Under the pieces are notes generated by a model, which made no database searches, was not told the origin of the DNA, and saw nothing but the letters and a program-made list of their open reading frames with translations. From assembly GCF_024347455.1 (NCBI RefSeq), contig NZ_AP025484.1, positions 248,001 to 312,000 of the forward strand: a stretch of 64,000 nt of DNA. Reading direction: 5' to 3'. Positions 55,903 to 64,000 of this stretch are shown here, piece by piece. Made by a program: the position numbers and the translations under genes. The DNA comes from Vibrio echinoideorum (lineage in GTDB: Bacteria; Pseudomonadota; Gammaproteobacteria; Enterobacterales; Vibrionaceae). Position 1 is the first letter of the stretch. Each line of letters opens with the position of its first letter.

Positions 55903-57225
55903 CTATTTCGCTACATTACCAGCCACGTTTAGAGCATCCCAAGTACGTGCGAATGGTGGAGCGTAGCAGAAGTCCATGTAACCAAGCTGTTGAGTGGTCA
56001 TCTTCGCGGTGATAGCGACAGCAAGAGCATTGATACGACCTACCGCTCCTTTCTTACCCACGATCTCGCCACCAAGTAGAACCTTAGTTTTTGGGTGATA
56101 AACCAGTTTTACGTTGATGTCTTCTTGACCTGGATAGTAATCGGTTTGGTTTTTATCTGAAATGGTCGATACTTTCACATCTAAGCTGTGTTCTTTAGCT
56201 AGAAGTTCAGATACGCCAGTACACGCTAGTTCATAATCGAGTACTTTCAAGCAAGACGAACCTAAGAAGCCTGATATATAAGTGTCTTTACCTGCGAGCT
56301 TGTCTGCCATCATGCGTGCTTGCTTATTGGCTGTGGTTGCTAATGGTACATAAACTGGTTTGCCTAGTGCCATATGATGGACAACTGCACAGTCGCCAAC
56401 AGCGTAGATGTAAGCGTCTTCAGTAGCACCATATTCATTCACTAACAGAGCGCCGTTTGTTGTTTTTGGTAATTCAAATGCTTCAGTGTTTGGTTTGAAG
56501 CCAAGTGATAGGATCACGATGTCAGCCTCTACAGAACCGTTATCTGTTTTTACGATGTAACCACCTTGCTCAGCATCACGAATAGCAGATACGCTGCAAC
56601 CGGTTTTAAGCTCTGCTCCTGATTCACGAATCGCACCTTCGACTACATCAATGATTTCTGGGCTGAACTGACGGCTCATGATGTGCTGTTCACGCTCAAT
56701 AATCGTCACTTGCTTGTCTAAGCCATGTGCCGCATCAAACACTTCAAGGCCAATAAAGCCTGCACCAATAATACATACTCGCTGCTTGTTATTGTCCTTT
56801 AATGCTTCTTTAACTGCTAAGCCGTCTTCCATGCTTGTCAGCGTATATACGTGTTCTGGATTGAATTCACCGAATGAAGGCACAATTGGACGTGCGCCTG
56901 TCGCAATCACCAACATATCGTAATCGATAGTGCTCTCTACGTTTTGGTGACGCACCGTAATTTGTTTTTCAGTTCGGTCGAACGACACCATTTCCGTTTC
57001 TACACGAACATCTAAACCAGATTTGATAGCTTGCTCTGGCGTACGAGAGATCATTCGTTCTGTATCATCAAACATGCCGCCCGCAAAGTAAGGTAATCCA
57101 CATGCACCAAATGAGATGTAACTACGCTTATCTAGAACGATGACTTCGTCTGATGGCTGATTACGTTTGTACTTTGCTGCGAAACTCATACCAGCGGCGC
57201 TACCGCCTATAACAACAACTTTCAT
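55903..57225 (-). CDS. CoA-disulfide reductase-like FAD/NAD(P)H oxidoreductase
   Basis: This 440-residue flavoprotein has the FAD motif VVVIGGSAAGMSFAAKYKR, a single redox Cys C42 in SFGACGLPYF (as in CoA-disulfide reductase and NADH oxidase), the NAD(P) motif ICIIGAGFIGLEVF-like (VCIIGAGFIGLEVFD), and YAVGDCAVVHH. It has no fused rhodanese domain. It would reduce CoA disulfide or a related persulfide or disulfide with NAD(P)H. It is the last gene of an operon with a cystine transporter and RidA, which suggests a role in thiol/disulfide balance when cystine is taken up. Confidence 0.87.
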   Translation of the reverse strand: MKVVVIGGSAAGMSFAAKYKRNQPSDEVIVLDKRSYISFGACGLPYFAGGMFDDTERMISRTPEQAIKSGLDVRVETEMVSFDRTEKQITVRHQNVESTIDYDMLVIATGARPIVPSFGEFNPEHVYTLTSMEDGLAVKEALKDNNKQRVCIIGAGFIGLEVFDAAHGLDKQVTIIEREQHIMSRQFSPEIIDVVEGAIRESGAELKTGCSVSAIRDAEQGGYIVKTDNGSVEADIVILSLGFKPNTEAFELPKTTNGALLVNEYGATEDAYIYAVGDCAVVHHMALGKPVYVPLATTANKQARMMADKLAGKDTYISGFLGSSCLKVLDYELACTGVSELLAKEHSLDVKVSTISDKNQTDYYPGQEDINVKLVYHPKTKVLLGGEIVGKKGAVGRINALAVAITAKMTTQQLGYMDFCYAPPFARTWDALNVAGNVAK

Positions 57226-57302
57226 ATTTACTACCTAAATAACCTGAACTCAGGAAAAACAGAAGAGCACTCAAGTGGAATGCTCTTAATTAAGTTTGAG
57301 AA

Positions 57303-58709
57303 TTATACTGCTGCTTCTTTTGCTGTGGTTGCACTCACGTCAGCGTCGTATTGTTCAGTGTTTAGTGAACCGTTCTTCTTAGCCGTTAGTACACCAGACA
57401 ACATAGAGCCAGAGATGTTTAGTGCAGTACGCGCCATATCAATCAGTGCTTCAATAGACACTAGAATCGCAACCACTGTGATATCTAGCCCCATGATGGT
57501 TAGTACAGCTACAGCTGCGAACGTTGCACCGCCACCGACACCTGCGATACCGAATGAAGCAATTGCGATAACAGCTATCAGTTGTAGGATGAAGCTTAAA
57601 TCTACAGGCATACCCATGACTTGTGCTGCCATAATAGCGAGCATTGCTGGGTAGATACCCGCACAACCGTTTTGGCCGATACTGGTACCAAATGTCGCTG
57701 ACATGTTTGCGGTTTCTTCATCTACACCTAGGCGCTGAGTTTGTGTTTCAACGTTTAGCGGGATAGCTGCCATGCTTGAGCGAGAACCGAAGCCGAACAC
57801 CAACACTGGCCAGATTTTCTTCATGAACTTAGCAGGAGAAAGACCGAACATTGACACCATGACGAAGTGGATGCCGAACATTACGCCAATTGCTACGTAG
57901 CTTGCTAGAAGGAAGCGGCCCATTTCAGCTAGTGCGAATAGGTCATTCGTCATCATGAACGTGGTCATCAGAGCGAATACACCGTAAGGCGTTAGCTTCA
58001 GGATTTCACGAACCATTGAAAGAACCACTTCTTTTGCTGCATTGATGAAATCAACGAAGTTTTGTACTTTCTCTGGCTTACGGTTTTTCACTTGAAGGAT
58101 ACAGAAGCCTAGGAACATACCGAACAGTACAGTCGATAGCGTAGAAGTACGTTGAGAGCCGGTTAGCATGTCGAAGATGTTGGTTGGAATGATAGATAGA
58201 GCCATACCAGACAGGCCACTACTTGCCATTGCATCTTGTGTTGCTACCAGTGAATCACCACGAGCTTCAATTGCACTGTTTGTGCCGATAGTGCTTACTA
58301 GCGCGTTCGCATCGATACCAAATAGGTAAATACTTGCGATACCAACTGCTGCTGAGATTGCACAAGTGAAAAGTAGAATACCGATGATTTTTGGTGCAAT
58401 ACGAGATAGCGCGCCGCCGCCTTCAACGTTCATGATCGAAGAGATCATCGCCACAAATACTAGCGGGATAACGATCATTTGTAGAAGTTTGATGTAGCCT
58501 TTACCGAACACGGAAATCAGTTCAGCAAAGCCTGAGGTTGCTACGTTACCGACACCGAAAACAAGTTGAATTGCGCCACCGAACAGTAAGCCAGCAGCAA
58601 GCGCACTCAGTACGCGGAAGTTAAAACTTTTCTTTTGCTTTTTGAAATTCGACAACAGTGCGTAGAACCCAAAGAACAGTATGCTTAAAGCAATAAATGA
58701 AACGCTCAT
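57303..58709 (-). CDS. tcyP: L-cystine symporter, TcyP/YdjN type (DAACS family)
   Basis: This 468-residue dicarboxylate/amino acid:cation symporter resembles E. coli YdjN (TcyP) in length and N-terminus. It has about eight membrane segments plus re-entrant loops, with LLQMIVIPLVFVAMISSIMN, GFGSRSSMAAIPLNVETQTQ and FGTSIGQNGCAGIYPAMLAI. It imports L-cystine, and in relatives also sulfocysteine, with protons or sodium. It lies between ridA and the CoA-disulfide reductase, same strand, gaps of 37 and 77 bases. Confidence 0.88.
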   Translation of the reverse strand: MSVSFIALSILFFGFYALLSNFKKQKKSFNFRVLSALAAGLLFGGAIQLVFGVGNVATSGFAELISVFGKGYIKLLQMIVIPLVFVAMISSIMNVEGGGALSRIAPKIIGILLFTCAISAAVGIASIYLFGIDANALVSTIGTNSAIEARGDSLVATQDAMASSGLSGMALSIIPTNIFDMLTGSQRTSTLSTVLFGMFLGFCILQVKNRKPEKVQNFVDFINAAKEVVLSMVREILKLTPYGVFALMTTFMMTNDLFALAEMGRFLLASYVAIGVMFGIHFVMVSMFGLSPAKFMKKIWPVLVFGFGSRSSMAAIPLNVETQTQRLGVDEETANMSATFGTSIGQNGCAGIYPAMLAIMAAQVMGMPVDLSFILQLIAVIAIASFGIAGVGGGATFAAVAVLTIMGLDITVVAILVSIEALIDMARTALNISGSMLSGVLTAKKNGSLNTEQYDADVSATTAKEAAV

Positions 58710-58746
58710 GAGAATCTCCTATGATACCCATTAATACCTAAGTCGG

Positions 58747-59130
58747 TTATTTTCTGTATGCGATGGCTTCAACTTCAACCAGTGCGTCTTTTGGTAGTCG
58801 TGCTGCTTCAACACAAGAGCGAGCAGGTGCGTTCTCTGTACCAAACACTTCGGTGTACACTTCGTTAAAGGCTACGAAGTTTTCCATGTCTGATAGGAAG
58901 CAGGTTGTTTTCAACACTGTGTCTAATCCCGCATTGCTGGCTTCTAATACGGCTTTTAAATTTTCAAGAGACTGACGAGCCTGCTCTTTAATACCGCCCT
59001 CAACAAACTGCATGGTTTCTGGAACGAGAGGTAATTGACCTGATGTATAAACCATGTCGCCGTAAGACGTACCTTGTGAGTAAGGGCCGATAGCTGCAGG
59101 TGCTTGTTCAGTGGCAATGATCTGTTTCAC
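58747..59130 (-). CDS. ridA: RidA-family enamine/imine deaminase
   Basis: This 127-residue YjgF/RidA protein carries APAAIGPYSQGTSYGDMVYT, the active-site Arg R104 in ARSCVEAARLPKDALVEVEA, and the following acidic residue. RidA hydrolyses 2-aminoacrylate, a reactive product of cysteine and serine breakdown, to pyruvate and ammonia. Its place between a regulator and a cystine importer makes sense if imported cystine is degraded by a desulfhydrase, since that releases 2-aminoacrylate (inference). It may be one of several paralogues. Confidence 0.9.
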   Translation of the reverse strand: MKQIIATEQAPAAIGPYSQGTSYGDMVYTSGQLPLVPETMQFVEGGIKEQARQSLENLKAVLEASNAGLDTVLKTTCFLSDMENFVAFNEVYTEVFGTENAPARSCVEAARLPKDALVEVEAIAYRK

Positions 59131-59154
59131 GATGTAACTCCTAAATTATTGGTT

Positions 59155-59820
59155 TTATTCTGATTTAAATTCACGGATAAACTTGTAAACCGCCTGTCGG
59201 CTGATCCCAAGTTGCTCTGATACTTGTGTAGTCGTCTCTTTTAGCTCAAATACGCCGTTATCAAATAAACAACGAATGATGGCTTTATTGCGACCTTTGG
59301 AAGAAACCGACTCGTCTTGATCAACCTCTTTAATGGTTGAACTCAATGCTTGTTGAATCACGTCGTTCGCATTGTTGCTGAATGTCTCGCTGACAATGGC
59401 TTGCGGCACATTGCATTGCGGCATCAGCGTTTTGACGATTTCTGGGAATGGGAAAGATAAGTTCATGTTGATACACAGCATGCCGATCGGCTTTTGTTGC
59501 GGACCAGCCAATACACAGGTAGTCGATTTCAGTAGGGACCCGTCTGCTGCGTTGGTGAAATAGCTTTTTGGAGAAACTTCGCCAGTTTTCTCGAATGCAC
59601 TCCACATGCGTAAACCTAAATCGGTGATCGGTGAACCAATTTCACGCCCCGTATGATGACCATTGACGATCTTCACGACTGAGTTTTCTAAGCTTTCAAA
59701 TGAATGGATGACTACTTCACAGTAGGGGCCAATCAAATCGGCAATCGTGTCTGCCAAGCGGAAGTAATTGCTTAAGCACTCTCTGTCTTCATCGGTGAAT
59801 CGAACTTGTTTTACATTCAT
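59155..59820 (-). CDS. YheO/DauR-type PAS-like helix-turn-helix regulator
   Basis: This 221-residue protein has an N-terminal YheO-type PAS-like domain (LADTIADLIGPYCEVVIHSF, GLRMWSAFEKTG, LLKSTTCVLAGPQQKPIGML) and a C-terminal HTH of the HTH_22 type (TTQVSEQLGISRQAVYKFIR). Relatives such as DauR respond to amino acids. It leads the operon ridA-tcyP-CoA-disulfide reductase, 24 bases ahead of ridA, and several GTTTAC boxes lie upstream. It probably controls its own operon in response to cystine or cysteine (inference). Confidence 0.87.
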   Translation of the reverse strand: MNVKQVRFTDEDRECLSNYFRLADTIADLIGPYCEVVIHSFESLENSVVKIVNGHHTGREIGSPITDLGLRMWSAFEKTGEVSPKSYFTNAADGSLLKSTTCVLAGPQQKPIGMLCINMNLSFPFPEIVKTLMPQCNVPQAIVSETFSNNANDVIQQALSSTIKEVDQDESVSSKGRNKAIIRCLFDNGVFELKETTTQVSEQLGISRQAVYKFIREFKSE

Positions 59821-59825
59821 GATTT

Positions 59826-60031
59826 CGGTTTACATTTTTGAACTCAATGACTGAAATCTACTCCTTTGGTGGTATTTCGGCAAGATGCAGTAAACTTCTG
59901 TAAACCGACAAAAAGCGTTCAAAACATCAACAAAAATCAAAATTAAGACCTAAATCAAGAGTGGAATTTGAACAAGATCACTTAAGGTAGCCAAATCAGG
60001 TTTAATTTCTTAAACCCTATCAAAGTTTACA
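59826..60031. promoter_or_regulatory. Cluster of GTTTAC boxes upstream of the YheO-type regulator
   Basis: GTTTAC or its complement GTAAAC appears four times: CGGTTTACA (59826-59834), GTAAAC (59890-59895), GTAAACCG (59900-59907) and AGTTTACA (60024-60031). A dyad GGTTTAA-tttc-TTAAACC also lies at 59999-60016. The first two within 59890-59907 are ten bases apart. They could be sites for the regulator at 59155. The rest of the gap to 60265 shows no gene. Confidence 0.5.
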
Positions 60032-60265
60032 TATTTAAAACCAAAGGCTGCGTTTTTGAATGTTTAGATGATCTAGAACAAGTTCTAAAGGGTGCTTAAA
60101 AATTGGCTCGATTGATGTTTTAGATGAATGGCAATTAAGCATTCGTTCCGAGAATAAGATGATGGTTGATTGGAATTTTGTTCAATTGAAAGCAAGGCTG
60201 GATTAGAGAGGTTATATTCGTAAAAGGTGGTCATCGGAAGGGATGTAAATTAGAACTTAGGTATT

Positions 60266-60293
60266 AAAAAAGCAGCCTAAGTGGCTGCTTTTT
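60266..60293. terminator. Intrinsic terminator after the MATE gene
   Basis: AAAAAGCAGCC-taagt-GGCTGCTTTTT is a strong stem flanked by A and T on each side, downstream of the minus-strand MATE gene. Confidence 0.9.
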
Positions 60294-60347
60294 CGTTCAA
60301 TAATTTTCTGGTGGTTTAGCTGGTAAGCCGTTTAGTTCGCTAACTGG

Positions 60348-61682
60348 TTAATTAGCAAGTTTAGCCTCGACTTGCCCAAGTGCGCGTTGGTACATAAACC
60401 ATGCACATGTTCCGGCAAGCACATTACCTACCATTGCGCCCCAGAACAGGCCTTCAATACCAGCAAGCTGCGAACCAACCCATAAGCAAGGTAAGAAGAA
60501 AGCGAACAGGCGTAGCGCTGAAATCGTCAAGGCGGTGTAAGACTTACCCAGAGCGTTCGAGACAGAAACCATCAGCATACAGATTCCCAGTGGCCCTAAG
60601 CTAATAGGCACGATCAGTAGGTGATAGTTCAAAATCGTCGATACTTCGCTTTCACTGGTCATAAGGTTTGCTAGCCCACCAGAGAACAACCAAGTCACTA
60701 ACGCTATCACCAACTGGAAACCCAATACGAACATCACTGCAATCTTAACGAGCTTACGTATGTTTTCGAGGTTGTTCTCTCCTAACATGCGGCCAATCAT
60801 TGGAGGCATCGACATAGTAAGTGCTAACACGGCGACAATCGAGAAGAATTCAAAACGTGAACCCAACGCCCAAGCAGCAACGGCAGCGGTGCCATAGCTA
60901 GCAAGCAGCTTAGTGGCAAACATTGATGAAACGGGTGGCAGCAGCTGACTGATCATCGCTGGTCCCATGATGTTACCAATGGAGCGAACACTCTTACCAA
61001 TGTTGAGATCGTGCCAGTCAAATGTCATCCAATGTTTCTTAGTTACCTTAGGAGCAACGATAAAGATGCCCGCACCGAACGCTAAAATGGTCGCAATGGC
61101 TGCTCCATTGATGCCCATGTCGAAAGTAAAGATGAAAATCGGATCCAATATCAAGTTGATGATACTGGTCGCGATCATCATTGAACCGGGCAGCATGGTA
61201 TTACCATTGGCACGACACACACTGTAGAAAAAGTAGAGCAGTGCACCTGTCCAAGAGCTGGCTAGCCAATAGATCCAATAAGAATCAATGATCGGTAATA
61301 CCGTCGGTGGCGCATCCAACAACTGTAAAATTGGCCCCCGAAGCAGATAAATGATGACTGAGAAAAGCGCGACACTCACGCTGCCCATCGCAATCACTAA
61401 TCCACCAAGCTGCTTAGCGTAGCGCGTTTCATTCGCGCCAATGGCTCTTGCAATTACCGCGGTTGTTGCGATTCCTAGCCCGACCTGAATACCAATGATG
61501 ATCATCTGTATTGGAAGTGTAAAACCTTGAACAGCGAGCGGCAGCACACCCAGTTGGCCAATAAAAGCACTGTCTACAAGCTGGAAGCTCATAAGGGAAA
61601 GCACCCCAAACAGCATTGGCCATGTCATTGTATAGAGTTGTCGGCCAAGAGAAGGCGAGGGAGTTGCGGTAGTAGAATTCAT
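60348..61682 (-). CDS. MATE-family efflux transporter
   Basis: This 444-residue inner-membrane protein has twelve membrane segments in two six-helix bundles. The first opens TMTWPMLFGVLSLMSFQLVD and carries the family G-x-L-G pattern (FIGQLGVLPLAVQGF). The second has NIMGPAMISQLLPPVSSMFA. MATE pumps expel cationic drugs or metabolites with protons or sodium. It is monocistronic with no regulator next to it. The substrate is unknown. Confidence 0.9.
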   Translation of the reverse strand: MNSTTATPSPSLGRQLYTMTWPMLFGVLSLMSFQLVDSAFIGQLGVLPLAVQGFTLPIQMIIIGIQVGLGIATTAVIARAIGANETRYAKQLGGLVIAMGSVSVALFSVIIYLLRGPILQLLDAPPTVLPIIDSYWIYWLASSWTGALLYFFYSVCRANGNTMLPGSMMIATSIINLILDPIFIFTFDMGINGAAIATILAFGAGIFIVAPKVTKKHWMTFDWHDLNIGKSVRSIGNIMGPAMISQLLPPVSSMFATKLLASYGTAAVAAWALGSRFEFFSIVAVLALTMSMPPMIGRMLGENNLENIRKLVKIAVMFVLGFQLVIALVTWLFSGGLANLMTSESEVSTILNYHLLIVPISLGPLGICMLMVSVSNALGKSYTALTISALRLFAFFLPCLWVGSQLAGIEGLFWGAMVGNVLAGTCAWFMYQRALGQVEAKLAN

Positions 61683-62003
61683 AACACTCTTATCGGTCTT
61701 GAAGTTAGGTTTGTGTTGGTGACAAACTTCTCAATGAAGAATTGCGTAAAGGATAACGTAAGGTCAGCCCGATACCAATAATTGTTACCGGATCTCGGCA
61801 TATTACTTAACTTCGAATTTGGCAGAGTTGGTGCATTCTGTACTGTGAGTTTAGGGAAGCATCTCTCAAACCTTATTTATTTTATAGGCTTATCGTTGTT
61901 AGCTAATGTAATTATCAAATCCATAAACTAATATCGTTGGAGAGAAAGGAATTGCGAGTCAGCAAATACAGTTTTAAATGCATATTTAAGAGGGAGCTAA
62001 AAT
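61683..62003. other. Intergenic gap between MATE and the RelA/SpoT-like gene
   Basis: This AT-rich stretch should hold both divergent promoters. A good ribosome site (GAGGGAG) lies seven bases before 62004. No repeat or further open frame was recognised. Confidence 0.5.
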
Positions 62004-63119
62004 ATGCCGACAACAGAAGAAATTCAGATCAGCCAAGATCAAATCAGAAAGAACAAAGCAAACGTACTCGCTAAGATAAATCAGCAAGGGATCATGTCTC
62101 AAGGGTTTCGTTTGGTTAACGTCAAAGATTACCAGCAGAAACTACAAGCACTGAAACAGAAAGTGGAAAACTTCGAGTACATGAATGCCGCTAACCAGCA
62201 GCAAGATCAAGTTATCCTCGACATCATGACTCAAAAAGAGAAGATCCATAACTATTTGGATGAATCATCGAGTCAAAACTTGGCCAGCGGAAACCTCGAT
62301 TTTGGTTCTCGAAATCAAGTCGCCAATGCCACGCTCAAGAAGAAGCAGCTTTTCATGATGTTTATGGAAACGGTCGAAGCTCAAGAGGCTCTAAAAGAAT
62401 ATGCAGTTAAAGTGGCCTCTGTATGTAATGGAACTGTAAAACAGCCTCCGGGCGCTTACCTAGGGGTGAAAGATTTTCATGGTGCGCTAGACAAAATTAC
62501 CAATCGTAAGCGTAACTATGATATTGGTGATCTGAAAGACGCGGCGCGTATGACGATAGTGTTTGAAACCTCGCAAGATATGGTCGCTGCAAAATCCATT
62601 ATCGCCTTGTCGACAGAGTTCGATAAATTAAAGCACCACCAATCAGCAATGAAAGATCGTTATGGAACCAGTAAGGGTCAAAACGCTAAATTCAACTGTG
62701 GGGCGACAGACGCAGGTTATAAAGATATAAAGTTCTTTCTAGAGATGGAGAACGGACATATTGGTGAGCTTCAACTTAACACCAAGAATATGATGGTAGC
62801 CAAAAAGAATGGCCATATTATTTACGATATTCTACGTGACGGCGGGACGTTAGATAAGCCTTTCACTATTACTAATACGGAAGTCTTAGCAAAAGTGTCT
62901 CGGAATATGAATGAAAAATGGTTCAATTTCATGAATACCCGAGTTCCAAAAGCGAGAGAAGATATTGCAAAAGTTCGACTGTTGGTAGACCGTCTGAATG
63001 GTAACCTTACAAAAGGCATAAACTCTTTGCTCGTTAACTTAGACGATATCAAAACACTTTCTGCCGTTAGTATATATATCTATGAGCAGGGCGATAACGC
63101 TAGGGCTTTACTTGATTAA
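62004..63119 (+). CDS. Orphan RelA/SpoT-fold protein (possible alarmone-synthetase-like toxin)
   Basis: In this 371-residue protein about residues 1-135 are helical and coiled-coil (YQQKLQALKQKVENFEYMNA). Residues 140-280 read as a RelA/SpoT nucleotidyltransferase domain: VKDFHGALDKITNRKR, DLKDAARMTIVF (176-187), GYKDIKFFLEM (Y239 in the GTP-stacking place) and GHIGELQLNT (E255 in the place of the catalytic Glu), with HIIYDILR after. No HD hydrolase, TGS or ACT domain is present. Short synthetases of this sort make (p)ppGpp, (p)ppApp or modify tRNA. No antitoxin is adjacent on the same strand. The assignment is by motif reading only. Confidence 0.65.
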   Translation: MPTTEEIQISQDQIRKNKANVLAKINQQGIMSQGFRLVNVKDYQQKLQALKQKVENFEYMNAANQQQDQVILDIMTQKEKIHNYLDESSSQNLASGNLDFGSRNQVANATLKKKQLFMMFMETVEAQEALKEYAVKVASVCNGTVKQPPGAYLGVKDFHGALDKITNRKRNYDIGDLKDAARMTIVFETSQDMVAAKSIIALSTEFDKLKHHQSAMKDRYGTSKGQNAKFNCGATDAGYKDIKFFLEMENGHIGELQLNTKNMMVAKKNGHIIYDILRDGGTLDKPFTITNTEVLAKVSRNMNEKWFNFMNTRVPKAREDIAKVRLLVDRLNGNLTKGINSLLVNLDDIKTLSAVSIYIYEQGDNARALLD

Positions 63120-63152
63120 GTAGCCGAGTCGTTGTGGTTATTCATCGCATAG

Positions 63153-63182
63153 AAAATCCGGATATAAAGCCGGATTTTTTAC
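63153..63182. terminator. Intrinsic terminator between convergent genes
   Basis: AAAATCCGG-atataaag-CCGGATTTTTT follows the RelA/SpoT-like gene. The minus-strand AraC gene ends at the same place. Confidence 0.87.
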
Positions 63183-64000
63183 GTTAGAGCATGATGGGAT
63201 GTTTCTTGCCTTTCTGCTGATTTTTGGAGAGAGTGGCTGCGCCTGTACTCTGGCGCTGTGATGCCAACCCAACCTTTGAAAGCACGATTAAAGTTGCTCA
63301 AATCACTGTAGCCAACTTGCCAGCTGATCTCTTGCACCGAAAGATCTGTTTCTTCGAGCAACTGTTTGGCTTTCTCTTCTCGAACCTGTTCTTTGGCTTT
63401 TTTAAAGAAGATATTTTCACTCTTTAGATTTCGTTGCAGTGTTCGTTTTGTCATTCCCAACATGGTTGCAAACCACTCTATGTTAAACCAAGGCAAAATT
63501 GCGTAGGTCTGGATTAACGTTTCGACTGACTGGTACCAATTTAATTCGCTGTCTTGCTCTGTTATTGCACGATAGTCATCAGGTAATGGAATCGTAATCG
63601 CCCCATATTGTTGTTCAAACTGAATATCAGAATTAAAGAAGTGTTTAGGTAATTTACGAGCCTTGTTGTTTGTAGAAACAAGCTTAGCGTGTGATGGCTG
63701 CCATCTGCTGTCTATAAATTTACGGCATAAGCTAATTACAGTAAGGGATCTAAACCACTCGGATTGTTCAAAACCAGATGTAGATGGGTGATAACAACTT
63801 CGATGGCATAGCCACCACAAGCCGTCTCTATACTCAGTCCATATAGTGACGTGGTTGTTCAAACTAGGCATTTCAGCGATCAAACAACGAATGGCTTGCT
63901 CTAACGATGTGCATTTCTCTATCTCATGGTGTAGCTGTGGTGACAGTTGTTCCAGAGACGTTTTACGACCGACCTCAATCCCTATCGAATAACCAAATTG
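63179..64000 (-). CDS. AraC-family transcriptional regulator (partial, 5' end outside window)
   Basis: The frame is open to the right edge, giving at least 273 residues. The C-terminal AraC domain has two helix-turn-helices: IEWFATMLGMTKRTLQRNLK and SVQEISWQVGYSDLSNFNRA, ending FKGWVGITAPEYRR. The N-terminal part (for instance GYSIGIEVGRKTSLEQLSPQ and NNHVTIWTEYRDGLWWLCHR) resembles the Arabinose-binding-like domain of OruR/ArgR-type AraC members. The apparent TTG start at 63883 is internal. The target is unknown. Confidence 0.88.
   Translation of the reverse strand, partial: QFGYSIGIEVGRKTSLEQLSPQLHHEIEKCTSLEQAIRCLIAEMPSLNNHVTIWTEYRDGLWWLCHRSCYHPSTSGFEQSEWFRSLTVISLCRKFIDSRWQPSHAKLVSTNNKARKLPKHFFNSDIQFEQQYGAITIPLPDDYRAITEQDSELNWYQSVETLIQTYAILPWFNIEWFATMLGMTKRTLQRNLKSENIFFKKAKEQVREEKAKQLLEETDLSVQEISWQVGYSDLSNFNRAFKGWVGITAPEYRRSHSLQKSAERQETSHHALT

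Overview
The window reads as a chromosome segment of a marine gammaproteobacterium of the Vibrionaceae, most likely a Vibrio near the Splendidus clade. The grounds are the 16S/23S sequence and the tRNA-rich rrn spacer, Vibrio-type small proteins (DUF3010, DUF3316, DUF3087, DUF3012 families), moderate GC content, and ordinary gammaproteobacterial rrn and FNR signals. The species call is an inference from reading; no database search was possible. No transposase, integrase, phage or CRISPR array was seen.

Layout. 1-8.7 kb: the start of a LacI-type regulator, a MocR-type regulator divergent from an EamA exporter, DUF3010 and DUF3316 genes around a decayed stretch holding a chemoreceptor remnant, a LysR gene with a DNA-glycosylase-like gene, a chemoreceptor and an RNA methylase. 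8.7-12.7 kb: a GDSL hydrolase and the dgcR-dgcN-dgcA D-glutamate cluster. 13-21.8 kb: a DctB/DctD-like two-component system followed by a periplasmic glycerophosphodiesterase and a PhnD-PhnC-PhnE-PhnE type ABC importer. Two sigma-54 promoters and three copies of a shared upstream motif tie this block together. 21.9-31.5 kb: a small lipoprotein, a ribosome hibernation factor, a five-gene operon of uncharacterised secreted proteins, glgC, ompW with an FNR box, a large lipoprotein and a short-chain dehydrogenase. 31.7-37.5 kb: regulators divergently paired with oxidoreductases, a cupin protein and an unknown membrane-anchored protein. 37.8-46.2 kb: ribB with an FMN riboswitch, a PAP2 phosphatase, transporters, a His-rich peptide, and an ArsR / SigZ / Cys-rich permease locus with three identical-spacing operators. 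46.3-49.2 kb: a DUF2235-like hydrolase, trmY and a DUF3087 gene. 49.2-55.7 kb: a complete rRNA operon (P1, P2, 16S, Glu-Lys-Val-Ala-Val tRNAs, 23S, 5S, Ser tRNA). 55.8-64 kb: a cystine / RidA / CoA-disulfide-reductase operon, a MATE exporter, an orphan RelA/SpoT-like protein and a partial AraC regulator.

How the genes may work together. The least described units are (a) the sigma-54 regulon joining a two-component system, a glycerophosphodiesterase and a phosphonate-type importer; (b) the secreted five-gene operon at 22992-25281, with two SCPU/pilin-like paralogues and a possible PapD-like mini-domain but no usher; (c) the ArsR-SigZ-permease locus, in which all three proteins carry Cys-rich segments; and (d) the orphan RelA/SpoT-fold protein. 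The dgcRNA cluster matches a recently described D-glutamate pathway.
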